Source: Clostridia bacterium (GTDB lineage: Bacteria; Bacillota; Clostridia; Christensenellales; CAG-138). From it: 23,076 nucleotides of DNA. Below are positions 7,936 through 16,190 of the stretch, piece by piece. Under the pieces are notes generated by a model. The model searched no databases and was not told the origin of the DNA. It saw only the letters and a program-made list of their open reading frames with translations. Made by a program: the position numbers and the translations under genes. Numbering within the stretch: the stretch's first letter is position 1; each line of letters begins with the position of its first letter. The stretch lies in assembly GCA_016293975.1 (NCBI GenBank), contig JAEDCW010000028.1, positions 1 through 23,076 of the forward strand, given 5' to 3'.

Positions 7936-9051
7936 TCAGTCGTCCTTACGCTCCCTAAAGTAGCTGTAGAGCGTACACTGCATACCTCCGTTTGACAGTT
8001 TTCTGCGTTTATCGGCACGCAAACCGTAAATTCTCTCAAAATCTCTCTGCGACGAGATTATGTTTTTGCTGTGTCCCTTGCACCTGTCAAACACAGTTCT
8101 CATCTCCCTATAGAGCTTCTCGATAGAACGCCTGTCCATTAGACGTTCCCCATAAGGCGGATTGCAGACGATTATTCCGCTGTCCTCTCTGCAGATCAGC
8201 TCGGATACGGGCTTTACCGCCCATTCCACCATTATCCCGGCCTTCTTGGCGTGCTTTTTGCACAAGTCTATGCATCTGGGGTCTATGTCGCTCGCGTATA
8301 TCTTAAGCTTCTTGGGTTCAACCATGTCTCTGGCTTCCATCCTCGCCTCAGTAAAGACCGTGGGCGGCAGGAAGTGCCAATCCTCGGCCGCAAAACCGCG
8401 GTTAAGTCCGGGAGCCCTGTTTTCGGCCAGCATCGCCGCCTCAATGGGCATAGTACCCGAGCCGCACATGGGGTCGATAAACTCCATATCCGGCTTGTAT
8501 CTTGTGAGCAAAACTATCGAAGCCCCGAGTGTCTCAGATATCGGCGCATCGACATTGTATGTGCGATAACCTCTCCTTGAAAGTCCCGCACCACAGCAGT
8601 CCAATGCTATCGTCACATTGTCCCTGAGTATGCCTACCTCAACGATAACACGCTTTCCCGTCTCGGGAAGGTAATTTAGGCCATATACGACCTTGAGATT
8701 CTCGACAATCGCCTTTTTGGTTATACTCTGGCAGTCGGATACAGAGAACAGAGTGCTTTTTGCGCTCTTTCCCGTGACGTGAATAAACGTATCCCTTGCG
8801 ATATAGCGCTTCCACTCAATAGCCTTTACGCCCTCAAAAAGCTCATCGAATGTCACAGCCTTAAAACTTGCAACCTCCATAAGCACGCGTTCAGCCGTCC
8901 TCAGCCAAATGCAAGCTTTTGCCATATCCAAAAAGTCACCCTCAAATGTTACACGCGCATCTTCAACAGATACTACCTGTATCCCAAGGCGTTTCAATCC
9001 CATTGACGTGAGCGTTTCAACGCCCATCTTGCAGGTTGCGATAAATCTCAT
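7936..9051 (-). CDS. THUMP-domain class I SAM-dependent RNA methyltransferase (RlmL/YpsC-like)
   Basis: This 371-residue enzyme probably makes N2-methylguanosine in 23S rRNA, by similarity to YpsC and the N-terminal half of E. coli RlmL. A ferredoxin-like plus THUMP RNA-binding region spans about 1-155 (start MRFIATCKMGVETLTSMGL, end VTIALDCCGAGLSRRGYR). The methyltransferase domain has the SAM-binding DPMCGSGTMPIEAAM at 193-207, YASDIDPRC near 252-260 and the catalytic NPPYGERL at 297-304, the N2-guanine/N6-adenine-type signature. The ATG overlaps the stop of the TPR gene by ATGA. RNase J follows 47 nt downstream. The family is clear; the exact modified base is inferred. Confidence 0.92.
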   Translation of the reverse strand: MRFIATCKMGVETLTSMGLKRLGIQVVSVEDARVTFEGDFLDMAKACIWLRTAERVLMEVASFKAVTFDELFEGVKAIEWKRYIARDTFIHVTGKSAKSTLFSVSDCQSITKKAIVENLKVVYGLNYLPETGKRVIVEVGILRDNVTIALDCCGAGLSRRGYRTYNVDAPISETLGASIVLLTRYKPDMEFIDPMCGSGTMPIEAAMLAENRAPGLNRGFAAEDWHFLPPTVFTEARMEARDMVEPKKLKIYASDIDPRCIDLCKKHAKKAGIMVEWAVKPVSELICREDSGIIVCNPPYGERLMDRRSIEKLYREMRTVFDRCKGHSKNIISSQRDFERIYGLRADKRRKLSNGGMQCTLYSYFRERKDD

Positions 9052-10937
9052 TTAATACCTTTATTCCCATCTATTGCATTCTTTATCTTAGCATAGGCGT
9101 TTTTAAATCTTTTATCTGTCACGCCTCTGCTTTCCATTATCTCCATGCGCTCCGTTTCGCTTGCGCCTCCGAGCTGTTCCACGCAGTAATACTCAAATGC
9201 CGCCGCAAGTGCCATACGCTGAGCGACAGGTATCGACTTAGGTGCATTCGCATCCTCGTTTGCGAACTTGACGAACGCCGCATCCGCATATTCTATGAAA
9301 TCGCTGTCTCTAAATCCGTAACAACCGAATATCAGCAGTCTGTAAACGTCCCTATAAGCCGAGGAGGTCTTTATCTTGTTGAGACTTCCCGCGTCAAGCC
9401 ATGCTCTCTGAAAAACGAGCTCCTCAATATCCCTGCCGAATATCGCGTGCTTTTTGAATTCTATACCATAGCCATTCATAAAGTAGACTATTGGGTATGT
9501 GTCGCGCATGTTTGGAAGCGAATTCAACACATACTCAATACATTCCTCGCATTGGCTCTCGTCGAGAACAAATTCCCTCAGCATATCGATACAGCTCTTA
9601 TCCCCGAGCTTTAATAGCAAGTCGATCACGTTTTCTTTGACCTTGCCCTCCATGCTGAAAAGTAACCAGCGCACTATTGCGCGAAGCTCCTTGTCCTGCC
9701 TCCACAGCTCGAGTGCCGCGCTTTTTGCTTCATTTGGAATCTCCGAAAGCACTGCCACCTGTTTGAGCCGCCATACCACCTGCTCAGCAGGAATCTGATA
9801 AACCATATCGACCGTAATTTTATCTTTTTGGCCTTCCTTGACCTGGGAGAGCAGTCTCTTGTAGTACATTGCTATGCTGTCGAGTTCATCTATTCTCAGC
9901 AGAATGTCGTAGCACGAGAGCGCGGCATCTATATCTCCGATAAGGTAGAAGCACATCGCCGTCTTGTGCATGACCGACGGCTTAAACGGAAACATCGCCT
10001 GTATGCGCTGTTGGAAAAACATAGCTGTGTCAAACTCACCTATGCTGAGCATCGCCGCAACTACTCTCTCCATGTCCCTCGGACTTATGTCCTTACAGCC
10101 CCTTATGTAATTGACGTGCTCACGCGCCTCGGCAATTCTGTTTGCCCAACTCAAATACACTATGAGATTGCACCTTAGTGAAATGTCCTTCGGACGCTTC
10201 TTGACCTCGAATGTACATATATCTATCGCCCTGTCGTAATAGCCCGCGCAATAACAAGCAAACGACAGATTAAGCCTTATAAACGATGCCGTGGGGTACT
10301 TTTCAAGTTGTGCCTCTATAACCCGAATGGCTTCCTCTGCCTTACCTTGATTTATAAGCAGTCTGGCACGTTCAAGCTCCGCCGCGCACGTCTTATCCCT
10401 CATTATGGAGGCATACGTCTGCAAGTTGTCTGCCTCACCGTCGTTCCCTCCATCGTCAGTGTCGGCTGCGGCTTCACGGACGTCTTTTCGGTCAAGCATT
10501 TCGTCTAAGAAAGTCACGATTTCCCCAACCGATTCCCACGATTCGTCGGAAGGGTCCTCCGTCAGATACAGATCGAACCACATGCGCGCGAACTCGAACT
10601 TATTCTCCTGCATGTACGTCATGGCGATGATTCTCATTCCCCTCTGCGTAAGCAGTCCGTAAGGGGAAGAATTGCCGTCCGGTCCTTTACTTTCTCCCGC
10701 AAGCAGTGGCAAAAGCACATTTCTCGCGGACTGTGTGAGCTGCATACACATATACACCTCCGCAAGCATATCCTTCGCCTCGATATCATCGGGGTCTATG
10801 CTCACAGCCTCCCTCAACACCTCCGCGGCGGACAGCAAGTCACCCTTAGAGATAAGCTTCTCGCTCTTGTCCTTGTACTGCTTCGATGTCCTCTTAAATT
10901 CGAGTATGTTATTTCCACGCTCAGTGGGTATCGGCAT
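9048..10937 (-). CDS. TPR-repeat protein of unknown function
   Basis: This is a large, soluble, helix-rich protein of 629 residues with no signal peptide or membrane helix. TPR-like helix pairs are visible at about 25-58 (GDLLSAAEVLREAVSIDPDD), 187-217 (NQGKAEEAIRVIEAQLEKYP), 219-283 and 320-355 (IGDIDAALSCYDILLRIDEL). An acidic, low-complexity linker rich in D, G and A at about 155-172 separates the first TPR from the rest. The last 270 residues are helical with no motif I recognise. The longest frame starts at 10946, but AAGGAG lies only 1 nt from that ATG and 10 nt from the ATG at 10935-10937, which is chosen. The gene overlaps hslO by 17 nt and the methyltransferase gene by 4. A scaffold or adaptor role is only a guess. 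Confidence 0.8.
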   Translation of the reverse strand: MPIPTERGNNILEFKRTSKQYKDKSEKLISKGDLLSAAEVLREAVSIDPDDIEAKDMLAEVYMCMQLTQSARNVLLPLLAGESKGPDGNSSPYGLLTQRGMRIIAMTYMQENKFEFARMWFDLYLTEDPSDESWESVGEIVTFLDEMLDRKDVREAAADTDDGGNDGEADNLQTYASIMRDKTCAAELERARLLINQGKAEEAIRVIEAQLEKYPTASFIRLNLSFACYCAGYYDRAIDICTFEVKKRPKDISLRCNLIVYLSWANRIAEAREHVNYIRGCKDISPRDMERVVAAMLSIGEFDTAMFFQQRIQAMFPFKPSVMHKTAMCFYLIGDIDAALSCYDILLRIDELDSIAMYYKRLLSQVKEGQKDKITVDMVYQIPAEQVVWRLKQVAVLSEIPNEAKSAALELWRQDKELRAIVRWLLFSMEGKVKENVIDLLLKLGDKSCIDMLREFVLDESQCEECIEYVLNSLPNMRDTYPIVYFMNGYGIEFKKHAIFGRDIEELVFQRAWLDAGSLNKIKTSSAYRDVYRLLIFGCYGFRDSDFIEYADAAFVKFANEDANAPKSIPVAQRMALAAAFEYYCVEQLGGASETERMEIMESRGVTDKRFKNAYAKIKNAIDGNKGIK

Positions 10938-11841
10938 CTCTATCATGCTCCTTCGTGCTCGCCTCGGTTATCAATGCGCCAAGGTCATCTTCACTGAATC
11001 TATAAGTCTTACTGCAGAAGCTGCATTTAAGCTCTGCTCCGTGGTCCTTTTCTTTCATGTCGCTCAACTCCTCTATACCGAGAGAAATGAGCACCTTTTC
11101 CAGTCTCTCCCCCGAACAGTCACACGAGAATCTCGGCCACTGCTCCTCAAGCAGCCCAAGTTCGCAATCATCGAACAACGAGTGTAGCACGTCCTCTATG
11201 GTTTCTGCTTTCTCAAGCCTCTTGCTTATCTGCTTTATGTCGTCGACCTTCGCCATTACGGCATCTATGCTCTCTGTTCTGCAATCCGGCATAGCCTGTA
11301 TGAGCAAGCCTCCGGCCGCCCTTACATCGCCCGTGCCGGCATCGAGCCTTACGCCAAGATAGAGAAGCGTCGGCTGTTGTTCACTTACAGTAAAGTAATT
11401 CGCAAAGTCCTCCGCTATCTCCCCGGATACCATCTGACATCTCGCCGTATACGGTTCCTTAAGTCCCATATCACGCACCACGACGAGTTCGCCAAACCAG
11501 CCTACCGCCATAGAGACGTCAAGTTTTCCGTCCGGTCCAAGCGGCAATTCAAGCGTGGGGTTTTCTACATAGCCCTTTACTATGCCGTGTTTTTTACCCG
11601 TGCAAACTATGTTTCCGAGCGGACCTCCGCCCTTAACTATGGCAGACACCCTATCGTCCTCACTCTTAAGCTGGTCGCCCATCATGGAGGTAATAAGAAG
11701 CGTTCTGCCCAAAGCCGCCGTAGCGACCCTAGACAGCCCGTGTATCTGCTTTGCGAACTCCACGAGCTCTCTGCCCGTAATCGCCATGAGCTTCAGCTCT
11801 CCACCAAATAAAAGTCCTCTAATAAGCTTATCGCCGTTCAT
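10921..11841 (-). CDS. hslO: Redox-regulated chaperone Hsp33
   Basis: This 306-residue Hsp33-family holdase protects unfolded proteins under oxidative stress. The N-terminal domain carries family motifs TAALGRTLLITSMMGDQLKS (41-60), GGGPLGNIV and KGYVENPTLELP (89-100). The C-terminal redox switch has all four zinc cysteines, as CDC (C240, C242) and CSFC (C273, C276), so thiol-dependent activation should work. The length is close to Bacillus HslO (about 290). The ATG at 11841 directly follows the TGA of the upstream methyltransferase gene and is served by AAGGAGA, 6 nt away. The 3' end overlaps the TPR gene. Confidence 0.96.
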   Translation of the reverse strand: MNGDKLIRGLLFGGELKLMAITGRELVEFAKQIHGLSRVATAALGRTLLITSMMGDQLKSEDDRVSAIVKGGGPLGNIVCTGKKHGIVKGYVENPTLELPLGPDGKLDVSMAVGWFGELVVVRDMGLKEPYTARCQMVSGEIAEDFANYFTVSEQQPTLLYLGVRLDAGTGDVRAAGGLLIQAMPDCRTESIDAVMAKVDDIKQISKRLEKAETIEDVLHSLFDDCELGLLEEQWPRFSCDCSGERLEKVLISLGIEELSDMKEKDHGAELKCSFCSKTYRFSEDDLGALITEASTKEHDRDADTH

Positions 11842-12573
11842 TCAAATTCTCCTTGCAACGAGCTGTATCCGCTCACTGTCATGCTTTATGCAATCCCTCG
11901 TGAAGGCATCGTATGCCCCCGTGACCTCAAAGCCGCATTCGTTAAGCAGGCGTATGAGCTCGTCCGCATCGTGTCCCTTTTGTATGTGTGTCTCCTCAAA
12001 TTTTTCGTACAGCTCTCCGTGCCTGACAAAGAAGGAAAGCTCCATGTCGACCGTGTGCCGCGCCTCATCGTAGCTGTTTTGCCATATAAACGCTACATCT
12101 CCCTCGTCGGAGGCTATAGTGTTGTCGCCCAATTCGGTACGCAGTTTGTATTCGGAGGAAACGTCAAACAGCAACTGTCCGCTTGGCTTTAGTACATCTC
12201 GAGCCGATTTGAAGAATCGCCTCAGGTCGTCCTCCGTCAAAAGGTAGTTTACCCCATCGCACACAGCTATTACCGCATCGACGGGCTTGTGCGAGTAAAG
12301 CTCCCTCATATCCATACGCGCAAACACTATGCGTGTCCTGTTTTTTCTCGCCTTTTCCGATGCAATTTTAAGCATATCCTCCGATATGTCCGTCGAGACG
12401 AGCGCATAGCCCTTGCGTGCTAGCCTAACCGAAATCTCGCCCGTGCCGCAGGAGCATTCAAGTACACTGCAACCCGGTGTCAAAAAGCCGCAAATATACT
12501 CTGCCCATGCGTCGTAATCGACATCCCTCATAAGCGAGTCGTATATCAGAGCGAATTTACCGTAAGCAGTCAC
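11842..12573 (-). CDS. Class I SAM-dependent methyltransferase (YqeM-like)
   Basis: This is a 243-residue methyltransferase of the Methyltransf_25 type. From the preferred start it reads VTAYGKFALIYDSLMRDVDY, the same opening pattern as Bacillus YqeM. The SAM-binding motif I is VLECSCGTGEIS (37-48), the acidic residue after beta-2 is in STDISEDML, and motif IV is DAVIAVCDGVNYLL. The substrate is unknown. The frame is open to a GTG at 12600, but GGAGG (12578-12582) lies 4 nt before the GTG at 12571-12573. Homologues also begin there, so that start is used. It is the first gene of the eight-gene operon, about 40 nt after the predicted transcription start, and hslO follows without a gap. Confidence 0.85.
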   Translation of the reverse strand: MTAYGKFALIYDSLMRDVDYDAWAEYICGFLTPGCSVLECSCGTGEISVRLARKGYALVSTDISEDMLKIASEKARKNRTRIVFARMDMRELYSHKPVDAVIAVCDGVNYLLTEDDLRRFFKSARDVLKPSGQLLFDVSSEYKLRTELGDNTIASDEGDVAFIWQNSYDEARHTVDMELSFFVRHGELYEKFEETHIQKGHDADELIRLLNECGFEVTGAYDAFTRDCIKHDSERIQLVARRI

Positions 12574-12620
12574 TTTACCTCCACACCTAAAAAAAGGCAC
12601 ACTATCACATATATCCTAGT

Positions 12621-12649
12621 ATTATACACTACTATAATGCTTTTGGCAA
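12621..12649 (-). promoter_or_regulatory. Sigma-A promoter of the eight-gene operon
   Basis: On the minus strand TTGCCA (12644-12649), a 17-nt spacer and a perfect TATAAT (12621-12626) precede the methyltransferase gene. The start of transcription would be near 12614. No other convincing promoter was found before 3495, so this one probably drives eight genes over about 9 kb. Confidence 0.75.
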
Positions 12650-12712
12650 ACTCACCGAAACGTCTCCGCAAGCGGTATAATGTCATATTAAAGTATATAT
12701 ATTTAAATAACG

Positions 12713-12741
12713 TTGACTGTTAAAAATGGCAGCATTATACT
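12713..12741 (+). promoter_or_regulatory. Sigma-A promoter of the aminotransferase gene
   Basis: TTGACT (12713-12718), a 17-nt spacer and TATACT (12736-12741) predict transcription from about 12748. This lies downstream of the ATG at 12726, which excludes that codon as the start. The promoter is divergent from that of the eight-gene operon, and about 64 bp separate the two -35 boxes. Confidence 0.75.
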
Positions 12742-12797
12742 ACTACAGGTACAGTCGAAAGCTCGACAAAACGTTTTATTCTTTACAGGAGGAAAAA

Positions 12798-13994
12798 ATG
12801 AAGATCTCCAGCAAGGCACAGCTGTGTAACCTGTCTCCCATGCGCAAATTCCACCCCTATGCAGTAGCGGCTAAGGAGCGTGGAGTAAAAATCTATCATC
12901 TTAATATAGGTCAGCCCGATATTGCTACACCCAAAGCATACTTCGATGCCGTGCAGAATTTCAGTCAGCCCGTAATAGCATATGCAGCTTCACCCGGAAT
13001 GCCCGAGATGATCGATGCGGTTAAGAACTATTACGCATGCATCGGTGTAAACTACACATCTGAAGATATATTCATCACCACAGGCGGCAGTGAAGCACTC
13101 ATGATGCTTATGCTCAGCATACTCGACGATGGCAGTGAGGTCATAATACCCGAGCCCTTCTACCCCAACTACAACACATTTGTAAGGTCCGCAGGCGGCG
13201 TCATCCGTCCCCTGACGACTACCCCCGAAGAAGGTTATCACTATGCCAACAGAGCAAAGATCGAGGCTCTCATAAACGAAAACACGCGTGCCATAATGTT
13301 CACAAACCCCGGCAACCCCACAGGCGCAGTACTCACACACGATGAGATGCGTATGCTCGCCGACGTCGCTAAGGAGCACGACCTGTTCCTTATAGGCGAT
13401 GAGGTATACCGCGAGTTCATCTACAGCGGCGAAAAGCTCTCCACAATCGGTCAGTTCGAAGATATCGCCGAGAATGCAGTCATAATCGACTCTGTATCTA
13501 AGCGTTTCAGCGCTTGCGGCGCAAGAATCGGTACTATTATAACCAAGAACAAGGATCTCCAGCAGCAGATAATGAAGTTCTGCCAGGCGAGGCTTTCCGT
13601 TTCAACGCTCGCTCAGGTAGCATCAGCGGCACTCTATACCGTCGATTCCGATTATTTTGATGCAGTCCGCGAGGAGTACCGTCTGCGCAGGGATACCTGC
13701 TACAACAAGCTCCTTTCGATTCCTGGCGTCGTGTGTGCAGAGCCTAAAGGCGCATTCTACATTATGGCAAAGCTCCCCGTTGACAGTGCCGACACATTCC
13801 AAAAGTGGCTGCTCACAGACTTTAGCGACAACGGCGAAACTGTCATGTTCGCACCCGGCGAAGGTTTCTACGCAACGCCAGGCAAAGGCGTCAACGAGAT
13901 AAGAATAGCTTACGTACTTAAACAGCAAGACCTCGAGAGGGCAATGGATTTGCTCGCACTGGGTATCGCCAAGTACAACGAGACACATAAATAA
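12798..13994 (+). CDS. PLP-dependent aminotransferase class I/II (aspartate aminotransferase-like)
   Basis: This 398-residue fold-type I aminotransferase probably acts on aspartate or a related amino acid with 2-oxoglutarate. It begins MKISSKAQLCNLSPMRKFHP, and the substrate-binding glycine region is NIGQPDIATP near 36-45. The PLP phosphate contact is TTGGSEAL (94-101), the cofactor asparagine is in NPGNPTG (170-176), DEVY is at 201-204, and the Schiff-base lysine is K235 in SVSKRFSACGARIG. The C-terminal carboxylate-binding arginine is in EIRIAYVL. The ATG at 12798 has AGGAGG 5 nt upstream; the frame extends 24 codons further but begins upstream of the promoter -10. The gene is monocistronic, with a terminator after it. 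Substrate specificity cannot be fixed from the sequence, and a link to the nearby cysteine genes is only positional. Confidence 0.92.
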   Translation: MKISSKAQLCNLSPMRKFHPYAVAAKERGVKIYHLNIGQPDIATPKAYFDAVQNFSQPVIAYAASPGMPEMIDAVKNYYACIGVNYTSEDIFITTGGSEALMMLMLSILDDGSEVIIPEPFYPNYNTFVRSAGGVIRPLTTTPEEGYHYANRAKIEALINENTRAIMFTNPGNPTGAVLTHDEMRMLADVAKEHDLFLIGDEVYREFIYSGEKLSTIGQFEDIAENAVIIDSVSKRFSACGARIGTIITKNKDLQQQIMKFCQARLSVSTLAQVASAALYTVDSDYFDAVREEYRLRRDTCYNKLLSIPGVVCAEPKGAFYIMAKLPVDSADTFQKWLLTDFSDNGETVMFAPGEGFYATPGKGVNEIRIAYVLKQQDLERAMDLLALGIAKYNETHK

Positions 13995-14017
13995 GTCATA
14001 ATAGGCCAGACTACCAT

Positions 14018-14046
14018 CGGCGGCATTATGCCGCCGCTTTTCTTAT
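14018..14046 (+). terminator. Rho-independent terminator of the aminotransferase gene
   Basis: A perfect 8-bp GC-rich stem (CGGCGGCA / TGCCGCCG, 14018-14036) with a 3-nt loop is followed by CTTTTCTTAT. It begins 23 nt after the stop codon. Confidence 0.85.
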
Positions 14047-14132
14047 GCCCGCATCGCAAACGGTTTAATCCGTGGAGTGTGCATATAACGTCAGGTCGGA
14101 GTGCCCGGTTTTCGACAAATCCCCGCAGCCGG

Positions 14133-14166
14133 AATTAAAAGCCCCGAGTGAGCATTCACCCGAAGC
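14133..14166 (-). terminator. Terminator of the cysK-epsC operon
   Basis: On the minus strand an 11-bp stem including G-U pairs (GCTTCGGGTGA / TCACTCGGGGC, 14141-14166) with an ATGC loop is followed by TTTTAATT. It starts 27 nt after the acetyltransferase stop and faces the aminotransferase terminator. The 14047-14132 stretch between the two holds nothing recognisable. Confidence 0.75.
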
Positions 14167-14193
14167 TTTGTTTTGTCGCTTTATTTTGCGTTT

Positions 14194-15078
14194 TCACAAA
14201 GCGTCTATGAACTTCGGACTATCCTGTACTGCAAGTACGATTTTGCCTGAGTCTACGGAATGTGTGAGCCACAGGTTGCCGCCTATTACACAATTATCCC
14301 CTATGACGGTGTTGCCTCCCAATATAGTCGTCCCCGAGTATATGATCACATGGTTTCCTATCTGCGGATGACGCTTTATACCCTTTACGGGATTTCCGTC
14401 TTCATCGAGCTTGAAACTCTTTGCGCCGAGCGTTACACCTTGATACAGCTTAACATGGTCGCCTATTACGCAGGTCTCGCCTATCACCACACCCGTGCCG
14501 TGGTCAATAAAGAAGTAGTCCCCTATAGTCGCACCCGGATGGATATCTATACCCGATATCTTGTGGGCGTATTCCGTCATTATCCTCGGCACTATCGGCA
14601 GGTTCAGCTCATAAAGTCTGTGTGCGAGTCTGTAAATGCTTATTGCCTCAAAAGCGGGGTAAGCAAGCATTATCTCCTCTATGCTCTTTGCCGCCGGGTC
14701 TCCGTTATATGCCGCACGTATATCCGTCTCGAGCTTTGCCTTGATTCTGGGCAGGTCGGCAAAAAACTGGCGCATAAATGTTTCGGTTTTTACATCGTCC
14801 TTAAGCATTGTCTTAAGCAGCGTCTTTAATATGTCCGCCGCCTGTTGAAGACAATAGCTCACCGTTATCGGGGAAAGCTCGTAGTCTCCCGTGTTCTCGC
14901 CGAATATCTGCGGGTACAGCGCCGTGCGCAGTAGGTGCGTCATGCGTATCGTCTCCCTCTTCAATCCGGCCGAGTTCATAAGCACATCCGAGCAATACGT
15001 TCCCGTCCCGTTGAGCGCCTCTGCAACGCAGACTATGCACGCATTCATTTTGTCTATTGTATTAGTCGTATTCCTCAT
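14194..15078 (-). CDS. cysE: Serine O-acetyltransferase, EpsC type
   Basis: This 294-residue enzyme transfers acetyl from acetyl-CoA to serine, giving O-acetylserine for the neighbouring cysteine synthase. The N-terminal helical domain (about 1-165) is followed by a left-handed beta-helix of hexapeptide repeats: SGIDIHPGATIGDYFFIDHG, VVIGETCVIGDHVKLYQGVT, then HPQIGNHVIIYSGTTILGG and TVIGDNCVIGGN. The active-site pair is the His in DHGTG and the Asp before it. The long N-terminus and the C-terminus ending SPKFIDAL mark the EpsC subgroup rather than E. coli CysE. The start is uncertain: the ATG at 15078 has AAAGG directly abutting it, and the next ATG (15048) has no ribosome site. A 25-codon frame (15062-15139) overlaps this start. 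It lies 79 nt after cysK and shares its transcript. Confidence 0.9.
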   Translation of the reverse strand: MRNTTNTIDKMNACIVCVAEALNGTGTYCSDVLMNSAGLKRETIRMTHLLRTALYPQIFGENTGDYELSPITVSYCLQQAADILKTLLKTMLKDDVKTETFMRQFFADLPRIKAKLETDIRAAYNGDPAAKSIEEIMLAYPAFEAISIYRLAHRLYELNLPIVPRIMTEYAHKISGIDIHPGATIGDYFFIDHGTGVVIGETCVIGDHVKLYQGVTLGAKSFKLDEDGNPVKGIKRHPQIGNHVIIYSGTTILGGNTVIGDNCVIGGNLWLTHSVDSGKIVLAVQDSPKFIDAL

Positions 15079-15157
15079 CCTTTCGCTGTTTGGGCGCAGA
15101 GCCGCTTACCCCTGTGATAATAAGTATATGCATTAACATGAAGCTTTGTTATCGCCG

Positions 15158-16084
15158 CTACTCGTACAAACCCATTGAGAGATACTTATCCCCTCCGTCG
15201 GGTAGCAGTACAACTATCAGCTTTCCGCTGTATTCGTCTCTCTCTGCCACCTTGGTCGCCGCCGAAAGTGCCGCGCCTGAGCTTACTCCTACGAGTATTC
15301 CCTCTGTTCGTGCAAGAAGTCTTGCGGACGCAAATGCATCGGCATCCGATACCCTCACTATCTCGTCATATATGCCGGTATTCAGTATGCTCGGCACAAA
15401 ACCCGCTCCTATGCCCTGAAGTTTGTGAGGTCCTGCGGAGCATCCCGAAAGCACAGCGGAGCCCTCGGGCTCTACAGCTACGATATGCACGTCGGGCTTA
15501 TTCGCTTTTATGCATTCGCCCACCCCCGTAATCGTGCCACCCGTACCTACGCCTGCAACAAACACGTCAATGGCGCCGTCTGTGTCGGAGAATATCTCCA
15601 CACCCGTGGTTTTCCTGTGGGTATCGGGATTGTCGGGGTTTGTGAACTGCCCGAGTATCACAGAGCCGCTCATCTGCCGGCTTATTTCCTCCGCCTTCTC
15701 TATTGCGCCCCTCATTCCGAGTTTTCCGTCCGTCAGCACCAGTTTTGCGCCGTATGCGGTCATGAGCTGTCTGCGCTCAACCGACATGATGTCGGGCATG
15801 ACTATTATGACGCTATACCCCCTTGCCGCACCCACAGCGCATATGCCTATCCCCGTGTTTCCCGATGTAGGTTCGATTATGGTACCACCCTCTTTGAGTA
15901 CACCCATCTTCTCCGCCTCGAGTATCATGTTGAGCGCAACCCTGTCTTTAACTGAGCCTGCAGGATTAAAATATTCAAGCTTTGCCAAAAGTCTCGCCTT
16001 AAGTCTCAATTCCCGTTCGATATTGTGTAGCTCAAGCAGGGGCGTATTACCTACGAGCTGTTCCATCGATTCATATACTTTCAT
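15158..16084 (-). CDS. cysK: Cysteine synthase A (O-acetylserine sulfhydrylase)
   Basis: This 308-residue fold-type II PLP enzyme makes cysteine from O-acetylserine and sulfide. It shows VGNTPLLEL near 11-19, the PLP lysine K46 in NPAGSVKDR, the substrate loop PTSGNTGIG (72-80), the phosphate-binding GVGTGGTITG, and the C-terminal serine contact in VGVSSGAALSAA. The length matches CysK (about 310). The extra residues of CBS or CysM types are not seen. The ATG at 16084 is served by AAGGGG 7 nt upstream. The serine acetyltransferase follows in the same operon, so the two may form the known CysE-CysK complex, although EpsC-type enzymes with a C-terminal Leu are not the classical Ile-ending partner. 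Confidence 0.95.
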   Translation of the reverse strand: MKVYESMEQLVGNTPLLELHNIERELRLKARLLAKLEYFNPAGSVKDRVALNMILEAEKMGVLKEGGTIIEPTSGNTGIGICAVGAARGYSVIIVMPDIMSVERRQLMTAYGAKLVLTDGKLGMRGAIEKAEEISRQMSGSVILGQFTNPDNPDTHRKTTGVEIFSDTDGAIDVFVAGVGTGGTITGVGECIKANKPDVHIVAVEPEGSAVLSGCSAGPHKLQGIGAGFVPSILNTGIYDEIVRVSDADAFASARLLARTEGILVGVSSGAALSAATKVAERDEYSGKLIVVLLPDGGDKYLSMGLYE

Positions 16085-16103
16085 GCCGTTTCCCCTTTAT
16101 AGC

Positions 16104-16144
16104 CTTATTTGTCGCCACAGACCCGTGGCTTTGTATCCAATAAG
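16104..16144 (-). other. Foldable 5' leader segment of cysK
   Basis: On the minus strand CTTATT/AATAAG outer arms (16139-16144 and 16104-16109) enclose a GCCAC/GTGGC hairpin (16114-16129) with a 6-nt loop. The structure sits just upstream of the cysK ribosome site, inside the predicted 70-nt leader. It matches no riboswitch or T-box I know and is too short for either. Confidence 0.35.
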
Positions 16145-16161
16145 CTATTCATAATTATAGG

Positions 16162-16190
16162 AGTCTATGTACGTTGAGACCCTTTGTCAA
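16162..16190 (-). promoter_or_regulatory. Probable promoter of cysK-epsC
   Basis: A perfect TTGACA (16185-16190) is followed 17 nt later by TAGACT (16162-16167) on the minus strand. Transcription would start near 16155. It is divergent from the EamA transporter promoter. Confidence 0.6.

Noticed and set aside
12726..12797. 24 extra N-terminal codons on the aminotransferase
   Set aside because: The upstream ATG lies between the -35 and -10 of the promoter, and AGGAGG precedes the ATG at 12798.
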